A DNA stretch of 64,000 nt, taken from assembly GCA_954871525.1 (NCBI GenBank), contig OX940862.1, positions 13,970,501-14,034,500 on the forward strand, written 5' to 3'. Each line of letters opens with the position of its first letter. Positions within the stretch are counted from its first letter, which is position 1. The notes beneath the pieces were generated by a model. It was not told the origin of the DNA, did no database searches, and worked only from the letters and a program-made list of their open reading frames with translations. This stretch comes from Parietaria judaica. Lineage: Eukaryota; Streptophyta; Magnoliopsida; Rosales; Urticaceae. Shown here one piece after another: positions 24,792-34,943 of the stretch. A program made the translations under genes and the position numbers.

Positions 24792-25412
24792 CGACGGCGG
24801 AGGAAGAGGGAGTCAACGGGGTTTGGAGCTTGGAAGTGAGTGAGGAAGTGTTGGATAGAGTGATTAACTGATTAGTGATTAGGACATTTTTAGTTAAATG
24901 TGAAAGGGCAATTTGGTCAAATCACGTAGATGCTTATCTGTGCCCTCTAGACAAATCCACTGTGCATAAAATAAGATAGCCAATATTCACACCACACAGA
25001 GCAAATTCTAAATTTGAATCCAGAAATATCAATTTTCTTTTAAGAAATAACGATAAATTTTTATTCCTTATTTTTTTTAGCGGAACAAAGTATTAATATT
25101 AAGTATATAAGACAATTATTTTTTATTGGGTTTTTGGTACATATTTTATATATATTATTAGAGTTTTGATACTTTGTCCGGCATTTTTGAACTAATCGTT
25201 ACTTTTAAAAAATTGTTACTTATGCCACAAATATCCTTTAGATATAACAAAGATAAAATGGGACTCTTCTGCTTCAGCCACGACAAATGGCGGGACTCAA
25301 ACTGTGGACTCACGGTCTCCAAAGCCCAACGCCAATCACAGTATGCATTATAGTGTGTGTGTGTGTATATATATATATAGATTGCTACTTATTGAATCTT
25401 TAGTGCTCATAC
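24792..25412. promoter_or_regulatory. Shared divergent promoter interval, DRT102-like and DUF2358 genes
   Basis: About 620 bp separates the two outward-facing start codons, so both promoters must lie here or overlap the genes. The half near 25020-25200 is AT-rich. A GT/TA microsatellite lies at 25351-25378, close to the DUF2358 start. No specific factor site is claimed. Confidence 0.5.
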
Positions 25413-26925
25413 ATGATCCGAAACTCCATTCAGTGTCGAAAATGGTGCGTCGAAGCTGTGAGAAATGGGCGTGGAATCCAGTGCTTCGCAAGCTCACCCA
25501 ACCATGGCGACAAGAAGAGGCAGAGAGAGACTCCTCAGCTCCTCAAAATCGCCGTGAGCGGCGTCACCGAGCTTCTCAGGCTCTTCTCTTCCTCGGGCCA
25601 AACAGCCAGGTAAAGACAAATCCCAATTCAGAGTTTCTTTCTTGCAAGCTTATAGGTTTATCCATTTTCGATTGACAGAGAGAGCGGGAAGCAGAGAGAC
25701 GAGCTTTCAGTTTCGAGCATTGACGACGTTGTCGAGATTCTTCAACGCGATTACCAGAACGCTTATTTCGTGACCGGTGCGTTTTCTGCCGGTCTTTTTG
25801 AACGTTGACGACGCCGTTTAGAGGTTAATAACTTTGTGGCAATAGGGATTTTTTGTTCCGAAATCTACGACGAAGACTGCGTTTTCGAAGATCCAACGAT
25901 CCAGTTTCGAGGTGAGAGAAGCTGTAACATCAATGTCGGTGTTATCTTAATATGATTTGTTACTAGCTTTGTAATTGGGTTCTCAGGTAGGGAATTGTAC
26001 TCGAGGAACTTGAAATTGCTCGTTCCGTTCTTCGATTCTCCGTCGATCGGACTAAAAGAGATTCACAAGGTTAGATTATCACTCTATGAATCTAAAATTT
26101 CTGAATCCTTATTGTAAAGCACGAAAATTGTTGTCCGAACCCCTAAGGCGTTGAACTGCGCGGACATCGATTCTCCGAGAATGAATTTGGGGTTATGTAT
26201 TTACATTCTATTCAGTAACGGACCCAAGATGCTAATACCGAGGGCTAAGTATTGAGGGAATTAAAGGCTAAATAAGCATAATTAAGGATAAATTTAGGCT
26301 TTGCAATTACTATATATCTACATTCTACATAATATTTTCTTAACAAATATACCCCTCCAAGTCACTATATTTAAATTTTTTAAATACACATTAGATCACT
26401 GATTTAGACTCAAGTAACATTATAGCAGAGACTTTCAAGTACTTAAATGATTGACATTATAATTTAATCCAATATATATAATTCACTACCAAATTCACAT
26501 GGTACATAATTTTTCTTAATGAATCTCTTGCAGAACATCACTTCGGATCCGAATTATGTCGTAGCAACATGGAAGCTTAGGTACTTGACCCATCCAAATA
26601 GTTTGTTCTGTACCAATCTTTTTTACTCTTTATACCTAGCTATGTGCAAAAACATCTCAACAATGTGCGGCATTAATTTTTATTCAGGACCTACCTTAAG
26701 CTTCCTTGGAGACCTCTAATCAGGATCAATGGAAGCACGGTATACGAATTAGACCAAGAATTTAGAGTAAGTATAAAATTCTTTTGTGTTTGTTCTTCAT
26801 TAGCGAAATTTGTTTCAAATGTACGTAATGAACAGTGTTTAGCTCTATAACAGATCGTAAGGCACGCCGAGAGCTGGAGGGTTTCAGCACTCGAAGCAAT
26901 TGGACAGATCTTCACACCTTCATAA
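25413..26925 (+). CDS. DUF2358 (NTF2-like fold) protein, 7 exons, 213 aa
   Basis: Exons are 25413-25609, 25679-25776, 25846-25911, 25987-26069, 26534-26580, 26688-26766 and 26854-26925; they total 642 nt and keep phase. The N-terminus MIRNSIQCRKWCVEA is basic and followed by a charged linker, compatible with an organelle-targeting peptide. The DUF2358 domain (about residues 80-210) shows DDVVEILQRDYQNAYFVTG, CVFEDPTIQFRG, LYSRNLKLLVPFF, ATWKLRTYLKLPWRPLI and the terminal VSALEAIGQIFTP. Function is unknown. The 464-nt intron 4 (26070-26533) is longest and may hold old repeat sequence. The start is the ATG in frame with the domain; an in-frame alternative is not seen upstream. In Arabidopsis the counterpart follows DRT102 (recall). 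Confidence 0.88.
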
Positions 26926-27448
26926 TTGAAAACAGTAAGCTCTAGTTATGGAGATGTCGAGTGGGCCGAGGCCTGGCCGGCCCAAAAATCCTAAAGCCGG
27001 GGCCGCGGGCCGGGCCTTTAAGTATCCAATGAAGCCCGTCCCACTTGATACAAGCGCCTGATATGCGTTTATGATTGGCGGTGTATGTACATATTAGAAG
27101 GGTTAAAATCATCATTTTGTAGTAACCTATTAAATTATCATAGATGATAATAAATTACCAATATACATACAATGTATATTCTTTGATCATTGTGAAACCC
27201 TATTATTGTAAAATATATGTAGTGAAAACCTTATAAACAGTGATTTTATTAAGCCCATGAAAGAAATACAATCTGCCAAATTCGGATAAAACTATAAATT
27301 ATTTTCAAAAATAATAATGAATATAAAGCAAGAAGATATATATCCTTCCAAGTGCCAAGCTAACCTAAAGGCCAAAATTAAACCCTAATATATGTACAAG
27401 TATAGATATATATAAATCTACGTGCATGCATGTATATACGCTGTATGG
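26926..27448. other. Convergent spacer with a short GC-rich patch
   Basis: Between the DUF2358 stop and the lyase stop. Bases about 26955-27020 form a GC-rich patch with overlapping GGCC palindromes such as GGCCTGGCCGGCCC and GGCCGCGGGCCGGGCC. The remainder is AT-rich and presumably 3' UTR. Confidence 0.45.
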
Positions 27449-30401
27449 CTAAAGAGCACGAGAAGAATGTGCAGGCGCTTCAAATCTGATGTAGTCATAC
27501 ATGAGCCCTCCGAAAGGGCCTGAACTCCGGGCCTGAGTAAGGTACATAACATTCCGCCCTTCCTGCAGTGCATAACCAGGAACGTTGATGTTGAAGAGCC
27601 AGTACAGCCCGTGGATCCCGTGCCTGGCAATAGAGTTGTCCCGCCCGATCAGGTGAGACTGGAACAGCGGCCGGTATGTGTTTGGGTCGTTGAACCGCAC
27701 TTGCAAGTCTGTTCCCGTCGCTGTGGCCACCGCTACTCGCAGCGTGTAACTCCCCCTCCTATTCACCCTTTCCACATTGAACCTCACCTGCCACGTTGTC
27801 GACTGGTACGTTCCGTTTTCCGCCCTCCGATTGACGTGCGCATAGAACCAGTCCCGCTGGTACTCGCTCTCGCCGACAGTGTAGACGAGGTCGTGGTCGG
27901 GGTAGAGATCGGTGTACCGGTCCCACAAGCCGTATTGTCGGAATCTGTTACCTGGCTTGTTGGCGATGTGTCTATTCTCCAGCGTCGGTAGCGGGTTAGG
28001 GATGAAGAACTCGCCGGCGGTACGGTCGGGAAAACCAATTTCCCACAATGTAGGACCGTTCCTTGGCGGATCATAAACAATGCTGTTTAGGTCAATGCTT
28101 TGACCGGGCTTGACGGTAATTGTTTGACCGTACATGTAATCGCCAATGACTCCCGGTACGAATGCGTAGAGATTGTAGTTTCCGGGCCTGACATTCTTGA
28201 TCGAGAAGTTCCCGATTGCATCGGTTTTCACCCAGAATTGATACCCCTTGTTTTCCGTCTGCCACGTGCCAGCGTCTCCGGGTTTAGCCAGCCCCACGTA
28301 AGAACGTTCAACAGCGAAAGAAGTGTTCTTCACGTATCTGTCGTTTACCAGCAGCTGACCGTTTACTATGCCTCGCTGCGACCTCGACGGAAAATCCTCG
28401 GAGTTCACGAAACTGTACGGCCACATACGCGATTCCATCTTCGCTTGTGCCTTGGCCTTCTCCCACAGAACATCGTGATGATTCTCAGTCGAACCTTTGA
28501 CTTTGTTGAGGTAAACAGCGATCGGACCGTAGACTTTCTTCCATGACTCTCCTTGCTCGAAGCTCATGACCAAGTCTCTTCCGACGTAATGGCAGCTCAT
28601 GAAAACGGAGAGCGAGGTGGGCCCCACGTGTGACGTGAGCTCCTGCTTCATCGGCCCCGTCGTGAGGAACTCGTGGCTCGGAGTGATCACCCAGAACCCG
28701 ACGTCGGGGCGGGAGCTGATCCAGCCGTGGACTTTGATGTTGCGGTGGTCCATGGAGTATTGGTACTTGTCGTCGACCTCTCCTTGGAGATCGTGGTCCG
28801 AGGGGTTCGTTAGGAGCACGGCCTCAGGGTAGGCGAGCTTCTGGCCGGAACTGCGGTCTTGCGCGGTCGGCATGATTCTTCGCCGGTCGTCGGAGGCTGC
28901 CATGTACTGGAAGTTCTCCTGCCGGAGCTTGAAGACTGCTCTGACCGCGCTAACCAGTGTTGCCGGAGTTTCTGCCTGGTGCTCGAGAATGGTGTACGTG
29001 TAGTATCCGGGATAGTCGCGTAAGATTATGTACCTAAGGATCATGAAAAGAAATAGAATTAATAGAGTTTATAAGATAATGTTGAGAAAACAAATAGTTC
29101 TATAAAAAATAAAGACCTAACAAATACAAGATCATGGGTTAGTCCTAAATATGATCCCATATTGTAGTTAACAATCATGGTAAATTACTTAACATTCTAT
29201 AATCAATTATTATGTCACGTGGCATGCCACGTGGCGGCCAAGTGCCATGTGGCAAAAGCTGATTGCCACATAGGTGGATTTACTCGGTCAACTCCCAAAT
29301 GTCAAGTTTGGGTACTTTTGTCGCCATTTACGGATGTTGTATACACAGCAGAGAATTTGATCAAAGGTTAGGTACTTTCGCCGCAATTAACCCATAAAAA
29401 TAACATTTGATAACTAATCATGAAGTTTTTTTTTTTCTTCTATAAAACTTGAACCCTAGAGTATATATATATTTTTTCAGTACACATTATCTTTCTAAAG
29501 TATATTTTGTTGTTTTTTGTTTTCTAAGATACAATACATATCTATTTGTATCGAGTGATAATCATGATTTGTATTTGGATGAATGATGAATCTATTTCTT
29601 AGTTATCTTGCTAAGTGTTTTAATAAATGTATAGTTAATAACTTGACAAATTAATAATTTTTATATATTAAACAATGATTCACGATATAGTAACATGTTA
29701 GGAATTATTATTCATTGAAATATAACACTTGAGCATATTTAATATTTAGGGTTAAATAAAATTCATTCTTTGATTTTTAGATGGATACTCAAGGGACTCA
29801 TCAACTGTCAACACCAAAAAAATCACAATTTTAGCGGTACATGTTATTAAGGATCATATACCGAAAGAAAGAAGAAAAAGAAAACAATAATTTAATGAGT
29901 TTAAGGTTTAGGGTTTAGTTATTACCTCTTGTCGACGTTTACTGGATATGCGTCGCTGGTCTGATTCCACGCCCTCGTGAACGAAAGCTCTAACAGATTC
30001 TCGTCGTCTCTCACGACCTTAAACTCCGCCCCCCCTAACCGGTCGTAATGGCTGATGACACTGCCATTCCTCTCCTCACCCCAAACAATGTCCCAATACC
30101 CTCGGTTCCCCGCTAGGTTGCGCGTCTCGAGTAGATTATCGATTCCCCCGTATTTGATCCCGATGACATCGCCCCCGGGAACCGAGAACGTGAGCTCCAC
30201 ACGTCCATTGGCAACAACGACCACATTCCCAACGTGCCTGAGATTCTCGTGCTTCAACCCAAGAGCTCTCTTCGCGGGCGCCGTGTTGGTGTTGTTATGA
30301 TCTCCCCGGAGAACTCTTCTCGTCGAAAACGATGTCGTTCTCAAAGGACTGCAGAGTAGAAGAAACGACAGGAAACCTAACAGCAGGAGCTTCGCGTCCA
30401 T
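27449..30401 (-). CDS. Rhamnogalacturonate lyase (polysaccharide lyase family 4), 2 exons, 686 aa
   Basis: Exons are 30401-29926 and 29033-27449, 2061 nt in total, joined in phase (CGAC-AAG-AG/G). The N-terminus MDAKLLLLGFLSFLLLCSPL is a signal peptide, so the enzyme should be secreted to the cell wall, where PL4 enzymes cleave the rhamnose-galacturonate bond of rhamnogalacturonan I by beta-elimination. The catalytic N-terminal domain runs to about residue 360 and includes GIKYGGIDNLLETRN, GYWDIVWG, VHGWISSRPDVGFWVI and FMSCHYVGRDL. K259 and H307 are candidate catalytic residues but were not aligned. A fibronectin-III-like domain (about 380-465) has IKNVRPGNYNLYAFVPGV, and a carbohydrate-binding-like domain (about 485-680) ends GGLMYDYIRFEAP. 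Plant relatives, as I recall, have many more introns. A partial transposon end lies in the intron. Confidence 0.93.
29220..29391. mobile_element. Partial MULE-type MITE in the lyase intron
   Basis: The right part reads GGTCAACTCCCAAATGTC at 29288, then GATCAAAGGTTAGGTAC and ends CGCCGCAATTAACCC at 29391. This matches the right arm of the element at 14045-14512 in order and wording. A clear left end and target duplication were not found. Its inner edge has a CACGTGGCATGCCACGTGGC palindrome near 29217-29236. Confidence 0.6.
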
Positions 30402-32281
30402 CTCTCTAATGAAGAATAAGAATGCTAATGAAGCTTGAAAGCGCAGAGTGACTTAATTAAACTATTTATAGCGTAAGGTTTTGGTAAGTCGTAGATATTA
30501 TATGGTCGAGTTTAATAAATAACTATCATACCCTGATTCAAATCGAGTTTGAAAAAAATAAATAAAAGATTAGTGATGAATCCAAGATTCTGATCGAATT
30601 TAGTAGATACTTAAATAATCTTAATTTTAATAATCGAGCACGTGAATAAATATGATAAATCTTATTCTCGAATTTGCGTAAATATCGTGTTTTAACAGTT
30701 AATTAGTGACTGATTATATGATTTTTGATACCATGCAAACAGAGTATATTTATGGACGACGTGGGCCAAATTATTGGAAATTTAAAGGATTTTTTGCGTC
30801 AATTTTCCTTTTTATACTCTTTTTTTTTTTTTTTTTTTGCCAGCTTCTCTGTTCTTAGACTTTTTTTTTAGTCAATATTCTTGCTTTAGACAATTTTTTA
30901 AAACTTTTTTCTTTTAAGATTTTCTTTAATATTTTTGGTATCTAAGATTTTTTTTTTTTTTTTTTAATGGGGTATCTATGTTTTATATATACCTAAATGT
31001 TCACGTGTTGGTGAATAAAATTTTAGTCATTGTGTTCAAGTGTTGAACTTTCTCTTCAAAATTTGAACCATGGTATTCAAGTGTTGCATTTTTTTTTCCT
31101 TTTATATAACCTAAGATCTTCATCAATTTTAAACCTTGATAAATTAATAAAGTAGAGACCGCAAAACTATTATATGATCAAGGTTAAATTTAGCACATTG
31201 GTCTTAAATCAAGACTGAACAAACTATAAATGATTAGTGACTATTAATTTTACAAGGTTTTACTGAATCTAATCCCGTATACATTATGTTTATGTACCAA
31301 AAGAATAGAAATATATAATGTAAAATAATAAAAACAGTAAAAATACTCAAGTTGTAGTCAACTTTGGTAAAACAGTAGCTGTGTCCAATTTCTTTAAATA
31401 AATAATAACAGAGGAGAGATTTAAATAATAATAATAATAAAAAAAAAAAACTAAGTAAAAATGTATGGAGAGGAAACATATTCTAATTCCATTATGTTCT
31501 CGTAATAAAAATTGACGGTCCTTTATATACTATGTCATAGAAAATGAACTTATGTATTTTTCACATTATTATAAAAATTATCTACAAATACATTTTACTA
31601 TAACTTGAATATTTTACCGATATTATTTTTTAATTTAAATATAATATTTCTATAATGTATTAATCTAGCAGGCAGCCACTGGACTGTAGTTTGTGAGCTT
31701 GAGAAAATTGAACATACAGTATATTGTAATACATACATATATATATATATATATAAATATAAATGTCAAATTTCACATGCAAATATTGACTCGTGCAATG
31801 CATCTTATAACTACAACTCGTATATTGTATCACATCATCACCACTAATTCACCATCAAACATCAAGTAAAATTAATTCAAATCTCTAGCTTGATCCATCT
31901 CAAATTTGCAATAATAAATTACATACGGTAGAATGATCAGATTATAAATATATATACCTTAATGAAATTAAGTCAATAAAAAAAGAAAAAGAAAATCTCA
32001 TTACTATATAACTTTTAGTACATAATTAAATGTTAAAAAATTAATTGAGCAATCAAATGATACAAGCCAATAATAATCTACACTACAGGCGTTATTGTCA
32101 ATTAACAATAATTACTAATTCAAGGTAAAAAAAAAAAAGAATTACTTAGGTGGAAAGAAGAAGGAAAAAACACCCTTCTCTAGACAACAAAAAAATTCAA
32201 GATTATTCCTAGAATTGCATGTATAAATATTTCAACACTAACTAATTTTAGTATAAGATCTATATCATTCAATTAATAAAA
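30402..32281. other. Promoter of the lyase and AT-rich spacer
   Basis: Upstream DNA of the lyase, then T-rich tracts (30820-30838, 30948-30965) and a TA run at 31738-31755. The end nearest 32281 should hold the 3' UTR of DUF868 gene 2. No other gene or defined element is seen. Confidence 0.45.
30463..30470 (-). promoter_or_regulatory. Putative TATA box of the rhamnogalacturonate lyase gene
   Basis: On the minus strand the sequence reads CGCTATAAATAGT, about 62 bp upstream of the ATG. Position and sequence fit a plant TATA box with a short leader of roughly 30 nt. The transcript start itself is not known. Confidence 0.55.
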
Positions 32282-33274
32282 TCAATCCTTCCTCCAAGCG
32301 TATAGCATCAGAGAGAAGCCTCCGTTCGTGCTCGTCGACGACGACGAGCACGAGCTCCTCGACCCGCCTTCGCTGCTCTCCTCGGCCCACTGAAGCACGC
32401 TCCAGCTCGACGACGAGGACAGCGAGCCAAAGCTATGACGACGGTCAATGTTATTATTATTATTACCGGCATTGTTGCGGTTAGTCTTCTCCGTCGACAA
32501 CGAGATGCTCTTCCTCAGAAGCCGCTTCTCCGGGCCCACCATCTCTGGCCAGACGCCACATGTATCTCCGACCAAAAATACAAAAACGCCGTGACCGTAA
32601 TTGTCACCGTTAACCCAATTGAACACATCCCAGAAGAACTCGACCTCGACGCCGTCAACAAAGATCCTCTCGTTCCCTCGGAACTTCCACGCGAGCCGCC
32701 TCACCACGAGCTTTACCTCGTCGTCTACTCGCACTCTCAGTGTCCCAGCCTCGGAACATTCGATCACGATCAGGTGCTCCAAACCGGAAATAACCGCTCG
32801 TGACGCGTAGCGCCCGCGACCGAACGCGTGCTCCCGTCGCGAGAGCAGGCTTGGCTCCGCGCGCGAGGCGCCACCTCCCGAATCGCATAGGAAGAACTCG
32901 ACGCGATCGTCGGACACGACGACGAGGTGGAACCCGGACTCGGGCTCGGCCGAGTCGCGGAACTCGGCGCGCGTGAAGTCCCAGTGTAGCCTGAGGTTGC
33001 GGCGGCGCGTGAGGTGCAGGGATTTGGAGGCGGGGCGGAAGAGAGAGAAAGGCGCGGGGCGGAGGGAAACGGTGACGGAGAACATGTGGGAGGCGAAGAC
33101 GGTGAGCGTGTGGGAGGCTACGGTTTTGGCCCACGTGAGGGTGAGGTGGGTGGGCGAGCCGCCGAGGGAAGTCTGGTAGACGCACGTGACCAGGTTCTGG
33201 GTGGGCGTTGGATCGTGATGATGATGAAGATGATCGGAAGGAGTGTTTGGCTGACTGAAACACGATTGGATCAT
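32282..33274 (-). CDS. DUF868 family protein, second copy, single exon, 330 aa
   Basis: An uninterrupted frame starts MIQSCFSQPNTPSDHLHHHH and ends GGFSLMLYAWRKD. It shares the DUF868 order with the gene at 12166-13080: NLVTCVYQTSLGGSPTHLTL, LHWDFTRAEF, REHAFGRGRYASRAV and LAWKFRGNERIFVDGVEVEF followed by FWDVFNWV. It differs by a histidine-rich N-terminus, a KRLLRKSISLS segment (about 249-259), an asparagine run and a long serine-rich tail (about 280-318) before the conserved C-terminus. It therefore belongs to a longer, distinct branch of the family and is not a recent duplicate. Function is unknown. A TATATAA on the minus strand near 33311-33317 is a possible TATA box, and a large hairpin transposon begins at 33344. 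Confidence 0.92.
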   Translation of the reverse strand: MIQSCFSQPNTPSDHLHHHHDPTPTQNLVTCVYQTSLGGSPTHLTLTWAKTVASHTLTVFASHMFSVTVSLRPAPFSLFRPASKSLHLTRRRNLRLHWDFTRAEFRDSAEPESGFHLVVVSDDRVEFFLCDSGGGASRAEPSLLSRREHAFGRGRYASRAVISGLEHLIVIECSEAGTLRVRVDDEVKLVVRRLAWKFRGNERIFVDGVEVEFFWDVFNWVNGDNYGHGVFVFLVGDTCGVWPEMVGPEKRLLRKSISLSTEKTNRNNAGNNNNNIDRRHSFGSLSSSSSWSVLQWAEESSEGGSRSSCSSSSTSTNGGFSLMLYAWRKD

Positions 33275-33343
33275 CTTGTTTTCTTATGACTGAGCATGAA
33301 AAATACCAGGGTTATATACTCATATATATATATATATATATGT

Positions 33344-33791
33344 GGGATAATAGCGGCATAAGTCCTCAACTTTTACTCAACTGGGGCGGCATAGCCCCAA
33401 CCCCATTTAATAGCGGTATAAGTACCAAAAGATGATTTCTTTCCATATTTGACTAACGGAAGTAGTCAACGTTTGCGTGGTCAGCTTCTCATCAACATGG
33501 ACGCCACGTAATCCGACATGTCACCATACACGTCATCCTCGCGTCATCAAATTTAATGCAATCGCCATTAATTTTGCATTAAATTTGATGACGCGAGGAT
33601 GACATGTATAGTGACATGTCGGATTACGTGGCGTCCACGTTGACGAGAAGCTGACCACGCAAACGTTGACTACTTTCGTTAGTCAAATATGGACGGAAAT
33701 CATCTTTTGGTACTTATACCGCTATTAAATGAGGTTGGGGCTATGCCGCCCCAATTGAGTAAAGGTTGAGGACTTATGCCGCTATTATCCC
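33344..33791. mobile_element. Near-perfect hairpin MITE (MULE-type), 448 bp, at the DUF868 gene 2 promoter
   Basis: Left arm 33344-33561 and right arm 33574-33791 are each 218 nt with a 12-nt loop. By hand alignment they differ at about ten positions, roughly 95% identity. The left terminus is GGGATAATAGCGGCATAAGT and the right is its reverse complement. The flanks TATATATGT and TATATATAT could be a 9-bp duplication with one mismatch, though the flanking TA repeat makes this weak evidence. The element is non-coding and would fold into a long duplex if transcribed. Confidence 0.88.
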
Positions 33792-34715
33792 TATATATAT
33801 GTGTGTGTGTGTTTGAAAATGGAAGCAGGAATATTGGAGCGTATCCAACGAGTGATGCACTTTTGTCAAAAAGTGTTCTTATTAAAGAAAGAAGATAGAG
33901 GGTTGGGTTGGCTAGTAATTAGCGTTGGAATAGCAATTTAACTTCTTTTTTTTTAAATAAATTGTTAAACTTAAATGAGGACGAGGTAAGTAGTATCGTA
34001 CTATAATAATAAACCAAATTGTTAAACTTAGTGATTTGGGGGTGCTTTAATTATTTTTTTTAAATGGAAATAATTATGAGTATAAAATAATGATAATGAT
34101 GATGATGAGCACCCCAAATTGCATACAGTTCATGAGATCCAATCACGTTGGATTCTTCCTCAAATTGCGCCTTTGAAAGTGTCATGAGCTTCTCTTTCAA
34201 AAAAAGAAAAGAAAAATAAAAAAAAAGGTGTCATGAGCTGTGTTACATTACACTCTTGAGTCTTGATCTTGAATGTGGGGTTTCACTTTTTACTTTCTAG
34301 GTTGGTTTTGTATCATAATTATATTCATTTCACAGGTGACTTTTTATGTCTCAACAGTCAACACATATAGTTGTTAATCATTTCATTTTCCACAAAATAA
34401 ATTTATAAAATATCAAGTAACAAGTATATGTCTATATCCATGTTTAATTTTAAACTTTAAAATGCCGACGTGTCAGTTGATAGTCTATTTTTACTATTCA
34501 CTAAATATTGAAAATTACAAGGATATAGTTTATTTTTTTTATTCTATTTTTGCCAATATCACCAATGGAGCAAAAAGAATAATGATTATCTATTTTTTCA
34601 GGGTTTATTTTTTATTCTAGAATTTGACGGCTTGATCTCGATCAGACGGTTCTAATGATTTTGGAATTAAAATGAATAATGCTATGTGAATGCTTTCTAT
34701 GGACTATAAATTAAT
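33792..34715. other. Intergenic spacer, no gene seen
   Basis: A GT microsatellite follows the hairpin (33799-33811). The rest is AT-rich, with a duplicated phrase TGTCATGAGCT near 34180 and 34230. Nothing else is supported. Confidence 0.4.
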
Positions 34716-34719
34716 TTAA

Positions 34720-34939
34720 GAGAAATTGCACCAAATAATTAAATTGAAACATAAGTTTAGCAAAATAGTCAAATTTTGGTTAATTTTATAAACTAGTCAA
34801 TTAATCATTTAAGTGAATTTTTAATTTGGCTAGTTTATATAATTAACCAAAATTTTATAAATGGTTAATTGGCTAGTTTAAAAAATTAACCAAATTTTGG
34901 CTATTTTGCTAAACCTATGTTTCAATTTGGCTATTACTC
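34720..34939. mobile_element. Hairpin MITE, 220 bp, flanked by TTAA
   Basis: The left end reads GAGAAATTGCACCAAATAAT and continues GAAACATAAGTTTAGCAAAA; the right end reads TTTTGCTAAACCTATGTTTC and finishes GGCTATTACTC. The arms are about 80 bp with a short core that itself contains matching ATTAACCAAAATTT phrases. TTAA lies directly outside both ends (34716-34719 and 34940-34943). This could be a TTAA or three-base TAA duplication, so the superfamily is left open. Confidence 0.7.
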
Positions 34940-34943
34940 TTAA

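Noticed and set aside
24288..24839. Plus-strand 183-residue glycine/aspartate-rich frame over the DRT102-like gene
   Set aside because: It is the antisense shadow of GC-rich coding sequence; the minus-strand frame has clear domains.
32655..33263. 202-residue minus-strand Arg/Pro-rich frame inside DUF868 gene 2
   Set aside because: Alternate-frame shadow of the DUF868 coding exon.
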